A stretch of 64,000 nucleotides of DNA from Candidatus Puniceispirillum marinum IMCC1322. Its GTDB lineage: Bacteria > Pseudomonadota > Alphaproteobacteria > Puniceispirillales > Puniceispirillaceae. A model generated the notes under the pieces. The model was not told the origin of the DNA and did not search any database. It saw only the letters and a program-made list of their open reading frames with translations. Positions 1 to 8,283 of this stretch are shown piece after piece. How positions within the stretch are numbered: the first letter of the stretch is position 1; the number at the start of each line of letters is the position of its first letter. The stretch covers positions 2,331,001 to 2,395,000 of the forward strand of contig NC_014010.1 of the NCBI RefSeq assembly GCF_000024465.1, written 5' to 3'. The position numbers were made by a program, and so were the translations under genes.

Positions 1-553
1 AGGCATACTCCATTAATTTGCGCTTGGCAAAAAAGCACACTTCTTCGTCATACTCGATCTGAAAGGTGGTTGCGGCAACGCCAGCTTCGCGCACCGAATC
101 CATATTATGATACCATTTATCAATTCGTTCATCAGGCAGTTCCCAGTCGGGTGTCCACGCGAAATCTGACGGATAGACATCTGTTGTGATCCGTTCTTCA
201 AAGCCGTGAAGCTGATCGGGGCCAATAAAATGCATCTTCCCTGACAAGCATGTTCGATAGCCCATCGACCGAAGATAATGTGCAAAAGTGGGAATGGATG
301 ACGGAAACTCACTGGCATTGTCATAGGCGGCAATGCGGGTCACCAGTTGACCTGACATAAAGCTAAATCGAGAGGGCGCGCATAAAGGGGCATTGCAATA
401 AGCCGCATCAAAGCGCATGCCTCGTTTGGCTAATGCATCTATATGCGGCGTTTTCACAAGCGGATGCCCATAGGCACTGGTGAATTGGGGCGCGAGCTGG
501 TCAGCCATGATCAGCATAATATTTGGTACAGCAGATACGTTATTTTGTGTCAT
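1..553 (-). CDS. betC: Choline-sulfatase, 5' part only (C-terminus lies beyond the window)
   Basis: Reading the reverse strand from an ATG at 553 gives an open frame that runs off the left edge, about 184 residues. It begins MTQNNVSAVPNIMLIMADQL and contains CNAPLCAPSR: the CxPSR sulfatase signature, whose Cys is converted to formylglycine, with metal-binding Asp near the N-terminus. Segments such as YCNAPLCAPSR, GYRTCLSGKMHF and GPDQLHGFEER match choline-sulfatases closely. These hydrolyse choline-O-sulfate to choline and sulfate in the cytoplasm. The gene is divergent from tag. Family assignment is secure; choline-O-sulfate as substrate is likely but rests on remembered similarity and only a third of the protein. 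Confidence 0.82.
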   Translation of the reverse strand, partial: MTQNNVSAVPNIMLIMADQLAPQFTSAYGHPLVKTPHIDALAKRGMRFDAAYCNAPLCAPSRFSFMSGQLVTRIAAYDNASEFPSSIPTFAHYLRSMGYRTCLSGKMHFIGPDQLHGFEERITTDVYPSDFAWTPDWELPDERIDKWYHNMDSVREAGVAATTFQIEYDEEVCFFAKRKLMEYA

Positions 554-697
554 TTTAACCCTTGTGATGCCAATGCGCATGATGGTTTGAAGCGGATCTA
601 TCTAATACTGGGAAGTAAAAAGCAGATAGGTCAAATATTTTCTGTTATGCGGCTATCCAAATCGTGATGCTGTGCCGAAGGCATACTATGCTAGCCT

Positions 698-718
698 GCT
701 GATCTGAACCCGATCAGC
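698..718. other. Inverted repeat between betC and tag
   Basis: A 7-bp perfect inverted repeat, GCTGATC and GATCAGC, flanks a 7-nt spacer in the 200-bp divergent spacer between the sulfatase and tag. There is no following T-run in either direction, so an operator is as likely as a transcript hairpin. Function is unknown. Confidence 0.3.
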
Positions 719-750
719 CAATGACTCAAAAATCAAAGTAGCGGGGTGTG

Positions 751-1341
751 ATGATTATGTTTGAAATTGATGCCAGCAAGATGCGCTGTTTTGGCAATGG
801 CGCTGGGCATGACGTTCTGGCGGCTTATCATGATATTGAATGGGGCGTGCCTGTTCATGATGATCGGTTGTTGTTTGAAATGCTGACCCTTGAGGGGGCG
901 CAAGCTGGCCTGAATTGGGAAATTGTTCTGAAAAAGCGGGCTGGTTACAAAGCCGCGTTTCATGATTTTGACCTACACAAGGTTATCGCCATGACCGATG
1001 CCGAACTTGAGGCATTACGTGGCAATAAAGACATTATCCGCAACCGTCTGAAAATCTATTCCGTGCGCAAGAACGCTATTGTCATGGCCAAAATTCAAAG
1101 CGAGTATGGCAGTTTTGCAAGCTATCTATGGCAGTTCGTTGATGGCAAGCCGATCAAAAACAGTTTTGCTTCGCTTGATGATATGCCTGCTACCACCCCA
1201 CTCAGCGATACCATCTCAAAGGATCTGAAAAAACGCGGGATGAGCTTTGTTGGCTCAACCATTATCTATGCTTTCATTCAGGGGGTTGGTCTTGTTGATG
1301 ACCATATGACAACATGCTGGCGCTACCATGGATCACGATAA
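751..1341 (+). CDS. tag: DNA-3-methyladenine glycosylase I
   Basis: A cytoplasmic base-excision repair glycosylase that removes 3-methyladenine from alkylated DNA. The protein of about 196 residues has the Tag landmarks: an N-terminal MRCF, YHDIEWGVPVHDDRLLFEML with the catalytic-region Glu, LNWEIVLKKRAGYKAAF, and a C-terminal FVGSTIIYAFIQGVGLVDDH. The usual MxRCxW reads MRCFG here, a minor departure. In-frame starts are GTG 748, ATG 751 and ATG 757; a GGGG at 743-746 fits 757 or 751 best. It is monocistronic, divergent from the sulfatase and convergent with the acyltransferase. Confidence 0.9.
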   Translation: MIMFEIDASKMRCFGNGAGHDVLAAYHDIEWGVPVHDDRLLFEMLTLEGAQAGLNWEIVLKKRAGYKAAFHDFDLHKVIAMTDAELEALRGNKDIIRNRLKIYSVRKNAIVMAKIQSEYGSFASYLWQFVDGKPIKNSFASLDDMPATTPLSDTISKDLKKRGMSFVGSTIIYAFIQGVGLVDDHMTTCWRYHGSR

Positions 1342-1361
1342 ACCGCGAGAATATGCAGTTA

Positions 1362-2192
1362 TCATATGCCGTAAGTCTTGCGGCGCATATAATCTGTGGC
1401 CAATGTCCGGTTGCCAAGCGCTTTTAATGTTGCGCTGTCGATCGGTTTACGCATTGTGACGTTAACGCTGGTACCCATTGTATTACAGATTTCCCGGAAC
1501 ATAAGTGAATAGCCAAGCGTCAGGCTGATCCGACGGGCTATCTGGAATAAAATTGAGGTGCGCCCATCAAAATAAAACGGCACAGTGGTGGTGTTTTTCT
1601 GTTCAGCCAGCCTGGCGGCAAAGGTTTTCCACTCAATATCATACGCAATGCCAAATAGGCGTGGTGCCAGCGAGATAGCCCCTGCTGGGAAAATGATAAT
1701 CGCGCCATCATTTTTAAGATGCGCCATAGCATCTTTCCTGACCCGTAGATTGTTGGCCAGTGCAGCTTCGGTCTCATCAAAATCGATTGGCAGGATTTTA
1801 TCATTAATAGCGGGTGCCTGTCTGAGAACACGGTGTGTGATAATCTTATAATCATCTCGCACTTCCGCCATCAAGGCGCAAAGAACAAGACCGTCAATGA
1901 CGCCATATGGATGATTTGATACGGCGACTACACGGCCGGTTTTGGGTATGTGGGCAAATTGTTCGTGCTGAAGATTAATATCAATATCGAGCCGATCCAG
2001 TGCATCTGACCAGAATTGTGATGGGTGCAGATTTTCGCTGACATAATCAAAATATAGCTGGCTGATTTTTGGCTGACCGGTGGCACGTTCCAACGACCGG
2101 ATGATTTTGTTTGAAAATGATCCCATTTCGGCATCGGCAAAAGAAAACACTGGATGTTCTTCTGCTACCGCTATATTGCTGTGCCTATTCAT
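1362..2192 (-). CDS. PlsC-like lysophospholipid acyltransferase
   Basis: A 276-residue protein of the glycerolipid acyltransferase superfamily, which transfers acyl groups to lysophospholipids or related acceptors at the membrane. The acyl-binding motif is NHPYGVIDG (His94, Asp100), the NHPxGxxDG variant of HX4D seen in hemolysin-like and ornithine-lipid acyltransferases. A second block, IIIFPAGAIS, corresponds to the FPEG motif but with Ala in place of the usual acidic or glycine-rich residue. No clear transmembrane helix is visible, so it may be peripheral. The acceptor lipid cannot be read from sequence. Confidence 0.78.
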   Translation of the reverse strand: MNRHSNIAVAEEHPVFSFADAEMGSFSNKIIRSLERATGQPKISQLYFDYVSENLHPSQFWSDALDRLDIDINLQHEQFAHIPKTGRVVAVSNHPYGVIDGLVLCALMAEVRDDYKIITHRVLRQAPAINDKILPIDFDETEAALANNLRVRKDAMAHLKNDGAIIIFPAGAISLAPRLFGIAYDIEWKTFAARLAEQKNTTTVPFYFDGRTSILFQIARRISLTLGYSLMFREICNTMGTSVNVTMRKPIDSATLKALGNRTLATDYMRRKTYGI

Positions 2193-2427
2193 AGATCATC
2201 CATAAATGTCTCTTAAAACTCTGTCAAAATAATAATAAAATATTACAGAATGGTGACATATCTATATATAATTTTTGATACTGCACGATATATTTGTAAG
2301 ACTTATACTGATGTTTAAACTTGTCTTTAATAAGAAAAATTTACTCTATATCAAATAGTTATATTTTAGTGAAGTGTATTTTTAAGGCTCTATTTATTTC
2401 TTAGAAAATATCAAAAACTAGACATCT

Positions 2428-2455
2428 TTGAAATCCATGTATATAGATATATAAG
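2428..2455 (+). promoter_or_regulatory. Candidate sigma-70 promoter for the AraC-type gene
   Basis: TTGAAA (2428-2433) and TATAAG (2450-2455), each 5/6 to consensus with a 16-nt spacer, end 27 bases before the GTG start of the AraC-type gene. They lie in a 290-bp AT-rich spacer (2193-2482), where chance matches are common. Confidence 0.35.
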
Positions 2456-2482
2456 GTATCGATGATATAAGAAAACTGTCTG

Positions 2483-3475
2483 GTGGATTTCGAGTTAACT
2501 GAAATTCAGGAAACAACCGACAAACTCATCACTGAATTTTGTTTGACGTATCATGTTGATGAGACGGTGTTTCGTAAAGAGGTTGCAGATAAATCTGCCA
2601 GCCATGACACACATAGTCACGAATGTGTTACCCAAACCACCTTAAAAGCTACTTGGAATGTTATAGGGGTTAGAGCTAAGAGCTTTGAATTTGCCATTTT
2701 AGCGGGATCTAAAATGGCTGAAGCACCCCCGATCCCATTTAGTTTTATGAAAAATTACGCCCCTGACCTGCTTAGTGTGTTTCGGCGTGCCCCATATTTC
2801 AAAGCATATCTTCCTGCGGCGGAAATTAAATGCCATGAAACGGCTGATACTTTATCTCTTTATATTAAAGTGCAAGACCCAGGCCATGGTTCATGCTTGC
2901 AGATAGCATCTTATTTTACCTTTCTGATCAGGATGGCACGGGTACAAACATCAGAAGCGTTTATTGTTAAAAAACTAGAATTAGACCGGCAATATACAGA
3001 CTGTCACCAGCTCTCAGACTTTATGGGCTGTGACATAGACTACAGTGGCATAAATTCAATTCATATTTCTAAATCTGAAGCAATTGAGCCTTTTCTAGGA
3101 GCCGATGTGGTTATGTGGATGGAGGCAGAAAATGAACTCAGGCGGCGTTCATTTGGCGTTGGAAAATCTGCTCTTTACCAAGAAGTATATAATGTCCTGA
3201 TGGAAACGCTACCGATGGGTAATGGTAAGTTTGATACAGTCATAGAACGGATGGAGATCAGCAAAAGAACATTACAGCGTCGTCTCAAAAAGGATGGAAT
3301 TAGTTTCCGCGAAATTCTTGATGAAACACGGTTCTGGCTGGCCACAGAATTTATGAAACAGGGCGATATATCTAAAACTGAAATAGCCTATCGGTTGGGA
3401 TATAGTGATCCCAACTCGTTTTATCGTGTTTATAAAGCATGGAAAAAGTCGCGTTTTGCTGTCGACCAAACATGA
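2483..3475 (+). CDS. AraC-family transcriptional regulator
   Basis: A 330-residue regulator. The last ~100 residues form a two-helix-turn-helix AraC/XylS DNA-binding domain (MEISKRTLQRRLKKDGISFREILDETR, then ISKTEIAYRLGYSDPNSFYRVYKAWKK). The N-terminal ~200 residues, with FRRAPYFKAYLPA and repeated hydrophobic strands, resemble the arabinose-binding-type sensor domain of OruR/ArgR-like regulators. The start is a GTG at 2483 without a strong Shine-Dalgarno. It lies upstream of and codirectional with the proteorhodopsin gene but is separated by 410 bp, so it is not obviously cotranscribed. Its ligand is unknown; control of proteorhodopsin is only a positional guess. Confidence 0.8.
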   Translation: MDFELTEIQETTDKLITEFCLTYHVDETVFRKEVADKSASHDTHSHECVTQTTLKATWNVIGVRAKSFEFAILAGSKMAEAPPIPFSFMKNYAPDLLSVFRRAPYFKAYLPAAEIKCHETADTLSLYIKVQDPGHGSCLQIASYFTFLIRMARVQTSEAFIVKKLELDRQYTDCHQLSDFMGCDIDYSGINSIHISKSEAIEPFLGADVVMWMEAENELRRRSFGVGKSALYQEVYNVLMETLPMGNGKFDTVIERMEISKRTLQRRLKKDGISFREILDETRFWLATEFMKQGDISKTEIAYRLGYSDPNSFYRVYKAWKKSRFAVDQT

Positions 3476-3885
3476 ATGTCTGTCCATTCCAACCATTGCA
3501 AAAGCTGATCACATTTGCCCAAACCATCAAATTTTGGTCAATTTAGCATTTTAAGATGCTGGATCATGGTTGTTTTGAAATTGATGCAAAATAGTCCTAA
3601 ATAAGTTTAGTTTTTACTAAAGTACTGAAAAGTATATAATTATTTGTATAAATAGCAAATATCTATCAGTATTGTTGCGAAAATCAGAAAACTGTTTTAA
3701 TTCATATAAGTTATTGTTAAATAAATATAAAAAACCAATTGCGACCAAGCGTTAGTTAACAAGACGGTTAATTATTGAAGTGTATTAGATTTGATGAATA
3801 CTGTAAATTTCGTGAACAATGCTGGTTTGGCAAAGTTTGCGCGATCATAATTTAAAAGTGATCAATCTGTTAACGGAGGTTTAAA
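3476..3885. other. 410-bp AT-rich intergenic region upstream of proteorhodopsin
   Basis: No open frame of note and no RNA gene is visible. The region holds long A/T tracts, a GTTAAC near 3755 and another near 3869, and a weak promoter-like pair TTGGCA (3827-3832) and TAATTT (3848-3853) with a short 15-nt spacer. The proteorhodopsin promoter must lie here, but I cannot place it with confidence. Confidence 0.5.
3875..3879 (+). promoter_or_regulatory. Strong ribosome binding site of proteorhodopsin
   Basis: GGAGG, six bases before the ATG at 3886. It fixes the start of the opsin and suggests efficient translation. Confidence 0.8.
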
Positions 3886-4671
3886 ATGAAGATTATGTCG
3901 GGTACTTCAAAGGCGATCTTGGCTGCTGCCACTGTTGCCCTTTTCCCTACAATTGCATTCGCTGCTGACGCAAATCTAGCCAGTGATGACTATGTCGGAA
4001 TTTCGTTCTGGCTAATTTCAATGGCACTTGTTGCCGCAACAGCATTCTTCTTCTTGGAGACACAGCGTGTTTCTGCAAAGTGGAAGACATCACTGACAGT
4101 GTCTGGTCTGGTAACTTTGGTTGCTGCCGTTCACTATTTCTACATGCGTGACGTATGGATCAGTACAGGCGATACACCAACGGTATATCGTTACATTGAC
4201 TGGCTTATCACAGTGCCGCTTCTCATGGTTGAGTTCTACTTGATCCTGCGGGCGATCACAAATGTATCAGGTGGCGTTTTCTGGCGTCTGATGATTGGTA
4301 CGCTTGTCATGCTTGTTGGCGGTTATGCCGGCGAAGTCGGTTATATGGGCGCATGGCTTGGTTTCATCATTGGTATGGCCGGTTGGGCGTACATTCTGTA
4401 TGAAATCTTTGTTGGTGAAGCCAGCCGGATTTCGGCAGAGCAGGCTCCTGAGTCTGTTAAGTCAGCCTTTTCAACAATGCGTTGGATTGTGACTATTGGT
4501 TGGGCGATTTACCCGATCGGTTACTTCTACGGTTACTTAGGTACAGGCGATCCAGCTTCTGCTGCTGCATCACTTAACGTTATCTATAACTTGGCCGACG
4601 TTCTGAACAAGATTGCGTTTGGCGTAATCATCTGGAACGTTGCTGTTACAGAGAGCGAAGCATCCAAGTAA
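3886..4671 (+). CDS. Proteorhodopsin, light-driven proton pump (green-tuned)
   Basis: A 261-residue seven-helix retinal protein. Residues 1-26 form a signal peptide ending AFA. Key residues, numbered in this protein: His83, Asp105 (counter-ion and proton acceptor in RYIDWL), Glu116 (proton donor) and Lys242 (retinal Schiff base in LADVLNKIAFG). The spectral-tuning position, equivalent to residue 105 of the original green proteorhodopsin, is Leu113, predicting green rather than blue absorption. It pumps protons outward across the inner membrane in light. The carotenoid and retinal genes follow directly after a hairpin. Assignment is secure; the absorption colour is inferred from a single residue. 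Confidence 0.97.
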   Translation: MKIMSGTSKAILAAATVALFPTIAFAADANLASDDYVGISFWLISMALVAATAFFFLETQRVSAKWKTSLTVSGLVTLVAAVHYFYMRDVWISTGDTPTVYRYIDWLITVPLLMVEFYLILRAITNVSGGVFWRLMIGTLVMLVGGYAGEVGYMGAWLGFIIGMAGWAYILYEIFVGEASRISAEQAPESVKSAFSTMRWIVTIGWAIYPIGYFYGYLGTGDPASAAASLNVIYNLADVLNKIAFGVIIWNVAVTESEASK

Positions 4672-4676
4672 TATAT

Positions 4677-4704
4677 TATGAGGCGGTCTCCGGATCGCCT
4701 CATA
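4677..4704 (+). terminator. Hairpin between proteorhodopsin and crtE
   Basis: A 9-bp perfect stem, TATGAGGCG (4677-4685) with CGCCTCATA (4696-4704), and a 10-nt loop begin five bases after the opsin stop codon; TTCTTT follows. The T-run is broken, so this could be a partial terminator or a 3' stabiliser that sets opsin mRNA above the carotenoid mRNA. Confidence 0.6.
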
Positions 4705-4744
4705 TTCTTTCCGCTGGTGAATATAAACATACAGGGGTAAGCAC

Positions 4745-5767
4745 ATGACTAATCTTTCGGTAAAACATAGTTCGATATTCCGGAACGTTACACCTCGTGC
4801 AGATGCCGAGGGGGCTAACTCTCAAAGACTTCATGAATTTATTGTAAATAGGTTGCCTAAAGACGGGACCCCGCTTGCTGATGCTGCACGCCATCATTTT
4901 GCCAAACCAGGTAAAATGTTGCGGGCAAAGATGGCACTCAGCGCGGCAAAGCTTTTGAAAATTGATCAAGCGGCAGCTTTACATTGGTCAACCTCTATTG
5001 AAGTTCTGCATAACGCATCTTTGATCCATGATGATATTTGCGACGGTGATAAAATGCGTCGTGGCCGTGTGGCTGTATGGGCAAAATACGGTCGTGACGT
5101 GGCTTTGACTTTGGGTGACTGGCTAATTGCGCTGTCATTCGAGCTGGCAGCCGAGGCGGCGCAACGCGCCAACACACCAATGCTGGTGAAAATTCTGGCC
5201 AAACATATGGCAACCACCACAGCTGGCGAGGCGGCTGAATTTTCAATTCAGTCCAGCTATAGCTGGGATCATTATCTGCGGATTGCTGGCGACAAGACGG
5301 CGCCGCTTCTCACTGCGCCGCTGGAAGGTATTGCTGCCATGGCCCTACATGGCGACGCAGCAGGGGCCATTGGTTCATATTTCCGTCATCTTGGTGAGGC
5401 GTATCAGATCGCCAACGATATCCTGAATTTCCGTGCTGGTGACGGGGCGGCTGATTGTGGGTCGGATTTGGCGCGACGCGCGCCCAATGCGGTTATTGTA
5501 CTCTATCGTGAGCGCATGGAAGGCGGCGAAGCTCTGGCCTTTGACAAATGGTGCAAGGCAGGTAGCAATGATGGTCTTGCTTTTTGGCTTCAAAAAATAA
5601 TGGCATCTGACGCCTTGACTCAAAGTGCTGGCCGTATGCAGGGCATTCTCGACGAGTCAATACGTTGTGCAACAGAAATGCCTGTTGAACTGCAAACCGC
5701 CATAGCACCGGTACAAAATCTGCTTGAGGCAATATGTCTTCAATCAGTTGCTGGACTTGACCGCTAG
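4745..5767 (+). CDS. crtE: Geranylgeranyl diphosphate synthase (CrtE)
   Basis: An isoprenyl diphosphate synthase of 340 residues, expected to build C20 geranylgeranyl diphosphate for phytoene synthesis. The first aspartate-rich motif is intact (LIHDDICDGDKMRRG, DDxxD near residue 97). The second is degenerate: YQIANDILNF has NDxxN where DDxxD is expected, although the following GSDLARR block is kept. The product could therefore be unusual or the enzyme weaker, but its place as first gene of crtE-I-B-Y-blh-fni makes the GGPP role likely. GGGG lies about ten bases before the start. It follows the opsin hairpin, so it may be read partly from the opsin promoter. Confidence 0.88.
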   Translation: MTNLSVKHSSIFRNVTPRADAEGANSQRLHEFIVNRLPKDGTPLADAARHHFAKPGKMLRAKMALSAAKLLKIDQAAALHWSTSIEVLHNASLIHDDICDGDKMRRGRVAVWAKYGRDVALTLGDWLIALSFELAAEAAQRANTPMLVKILAKHMATTTAGEAAEFSIQSSYSWDHYLRIAGDKTAPLLTAPLEGIAAMALHGDAAGAIGSYFRHLGEAYQIANDILNFRAGDGAADCGSDLARRAPNAVIVLYRERMEGGEALAFDKWCKAGSNDGLAFWLQKIMASDALTQSAGRMQGILDESIRCATEMPVELQTAIAPVQNLLEAICLQSVAGLDR

Positions 5768-5809
5768 GCATCGCCTAAGATTGATTGTAATGTTAATGAT
5801 AGGTGTTTT

Positions 5810-7342
5810 ATGACGTCACAAATGCCGGTAACGCCTTTGGATAGTGATCCAGGGGCGGGTGAGCATATTCTGGTGATTGGTGCTGGTTTTGGTGGAATTG
5901 CGTCAGCCTTGCGCATGCGGGCCAAAGGCTTTGAGGTAACGCTGGTTGATAGATTGTCAGCTATTGGTGGCCGTGCCCAGGTTTTTGAGCGTGGCGGTTT
6001 CAGGCATGATGCTGGCCCAACCGTTATTACAGCGCCATTCCTGTTTGACGAGCTATTTGAATTGTTCGGTGAAAAGCGCGAAGACCATCTGGATTTCAGG
6101 CCGCTTGACCCATGGTACCGCTTTTATTTTCATGGGGGCAGGCAGTTCGATTACCGCCCCTCGATCGAAGATACAAATGATGAGATTCGTAAATTCTCGG
6201 CAGATGATGTCAAAGGCTATGCGGCGCTTCTCAAAACATCGAAAGCTATTTTTGATATTGGTTTTGAAAAACTTGCCGACAGACCTTTTACAAAATTATG
6301 GACAATGCTGGCGCAGATTCCCAGCCTGTTAAAACTTAAAAGCTACCATTCGGTGGCTGGGATAGTGAACAGCCATATCAAGCATCCGTTATTGCGTCAG
6401 GCGTTTTCAATACATCCGCTTCTGGTTGGCGGCAATCCTTTCACAACCACATCGATTTACAGCCTTATTCATTATCTTGAACGGCGCTGGGGCGTGTTTT
6501 TCTGTATGGGCGGCACAGGCCGTCTTGTGGCGGCCTTGCATGATCTTTTGATCCGCGTTGGCGTCAAAGTTGAATTGAATGTCGATATTGCCGAAATCAC
6601 GATGCAGGGTGACCGCGCAACTGGTGCCATTGCCGAAGATGGCCGCAAATTTAGCGCTGACAGAGTCATCTGTAATGGTGATCCACCAACTATCTATAGC
6701 CAGATGTTGCCAGCTGATAAGCATCGTAAAAAGCGGTTATTTCCCGATCGTCTGACGCATTATTCGATGGGGCTTTATGTGTTGTTCTTTGGCACCCGAA
6801 CGCAATATCCCGATATTGCGCATCATACAATATGGATGGGGCCTCGCTACAAGGAACTTCTGGCCGATATTTTTGATAAAAAAATTCTGGCTGATGATTT
6901 TTCCCTTTATCTGCACCGACCAACAGCCACCGATGCAAGTTTTGCCCCGGATGGCTGTGATAGTTTCTATGTATTATGTCCGGTGCCAAATCTGCGTGGT
7001 AATATTGACTGGGATACCAAAGGGCCTGAATTGCGTGATCGCATCGTCACCGCCTTGAGTGCCACGATCATGCCTGATCTGGAAACATCTATAAGTGATG
7101 AATTCTGGATGACGCCAGAAGATTTCAAAAAAGATTACAGATCAATGCATGGCGCGGGATTTTCGATTGCCCCTATTTTTGTACAATCAGCCTGGTTCCG
7201 CTATCATAATCGTGACCCGCATATTCCCAACCTGTATTTTGCGGCTGCTGGGGCGCATCCAGGGGCGGGCATGCCAGGTGTTCTGTGCTCGGCAAAGGTT
7301 GTCGAGACATTGATCGATGATGATGTGCGATCGCAAAGGTAA
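5810..7342 (+). CDS. crtI: Phytoene desaturase (CrtI)
   Basis: A 510-residue flavoprotein that introduces double bases of unsaturation into phytoene to give lycopene. The FAD-binding Rossmann motif is near residues 20-45 (ILVIGAGFGGIASALRM), followed by SAIGGRAQVFERGGFRHDAGPTVI, typical of bacterial CrtI. The C-terminal bacterial desaturase signature is NLYFAAAGAHPGAGMPGVL near residue 475. It sits 42 bp after crtE and 5 bp before crtB, consistent with one operon. The number of desaturation steps is inferred from the downstream lycopene cyclase and blh. Confidence 0.95.
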   Translation: MTSQMPVTPLDSDPGAGEHILVIGAGFGGIASALRMRAKGFEVTLVDRLSAIGGRAQVFERGGFRHDAGPTVITAPFLFDELFELFGEKREDHLDFRPLDPWYRFYFHGGRQFDYRPSIEDTNDEIRKFSADDVKGYAALLKTSKAIFDIGFEKLADRPFTKLWTMLAQIPSLLKLKSYHSVAGIVNSHIKHPLLRQAFSIHPLLVGGNPFTTTSIYSLIHYLERRWGVFFCMGGTGRLVAALHDLLIRVGVKVELNVDIAEITMQGDRATGAIAEDGRKFSADRVICNGDPPTIYSQMLPADKHRKKRLFPDRLTHYSMGLYVLFFGTRTQYPDIAHHTIWMGPRYKELLADIFDKKILADDFSLYLHRPTATDASFAPDGCDSFYVLCPVPNLRGNIDWDTKGPELRDRIVTALSATIMPDLETSISDEFWMTPEDFKKDYRSMHGAGFSIAPIFVQSAWFRYHNRDPHIPNLYFAAAGAHPGAGMPGVLCSAKVVETLIDDDVRSQR

Positions 7343-7347
7343 GTTGC

Positions 7348-8283
7348 ATGAGTATTTCGCAAAAGAACACGCATATTAATGAAGACTTATCACCCGAAAT
7401 GTCGCTTGCCCGTAACGGCAAAAGCTTCAACTGGGCAAAGCATTTTCTTGGCGATGAAATGGGCAGAGATGCGGCAAAATTATATAGTTTTTGCCGTTTG
7501 CTTGATGACATGGCCGATGGTGATATTCCAAATGGCAACACAAGACTTGTAGCTATCCGAGGTGGTTTGAAAAACCATCAACCAACGGCAGACCGGACGA
7601 TGACAGAGTTTTATCCCTTCATGCAGGAAAAGAATATCGACAGGGATGTGGTGCTGGCACTGATTGATGGTTTGCTTCAGGATCAGAATGTTGTTGCGCA
7701 TGAAAATGAAGATGAATTGTTACGTTATTCCTATCGTGTTGCGGGCACTGTTGGCTTGATGATGTGCAAGGTTCTGAATTGCCATAATCCGGCGGCTCTT
7801 GCGCATGCCATTGATCTTGGTATCGCCATGCAACTCACCAATATTGCCCGTGATGTGCTTGAAGACGCGATGATGGGGCGGCGCTATCTACCTGCATCAT
7901 GGGTGGACAACATCACGGCTGATGAGATTTTAGCCGCAATGCGGTCTGCGGATACGGCCAGAATAGAACTTGTTGCTGCGGGTATTGACCGCTTATTGGC
8001 ACTGGCTGAAATCTATTACGAAAGTGGCCGCCTTGGTCTGGCCTATTTACCGGTGCGTGCGCATATCTCAATCGCCGTAGCATTGCAGGTATATCGGCAG
8101 ATTGGTGTGCAGTTGAAAAATCGGGGTACGCCGTGGCAAAATGGACGTCAACATACAAATATCCTGACCAAATTCATCTGTACATCGCAGGCTATGCAAA
8201 GTCTGCTATCGCGCCCCGCTAAAAGGCAGGCGCATAATAAAGCCCTTCATCATGCTTTGGCTGGATTGCCCCATGTTAGCTGA
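7348..8283 (+). CDS. crtB: Phytoene synthase (CrtB)
   Basis: A 311-residue trans-isoprenyl diphosphate synthase that condenses two geranylgeranyl diphosphates to phytoene. Both aspartate-rich Mg-binding motifs are visible: FCRLLDDMADG near residue 53 and NIARDVLEDAMMGRRYLP near residue 170. The start lies 5 bp after the crtI stop and the 3' end overlaps crtY, so translation is probably coupled. Confidence 0.95.
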   Translation: MSISQKNTHINEDLSPEMSLARNGKSFNWAKHFLGDEMGRDAAKLYSFCRLLDDMADGDIPNGNTRLVAIRGGLKNHQPTADRTMTEFYPFMQEKNIDRDVVLALIDGLLQDQNVVAHENEDELLRYSYRVAGTVGLMMCKVLNCHNPAALAHAIDLGIAMQLTNIARDVLEDAMMGRRYLPASWVDNITADEILAAMRSADTARIELVAAGIDRLLALAEIYYESGRLGLAYLPVRAHISIAVALQVYRQIGVQLKNRGTPWQNGRQHTNILTKFICTSQAMQSLLSRPAKRQAHNKALHHALAGLPHVS

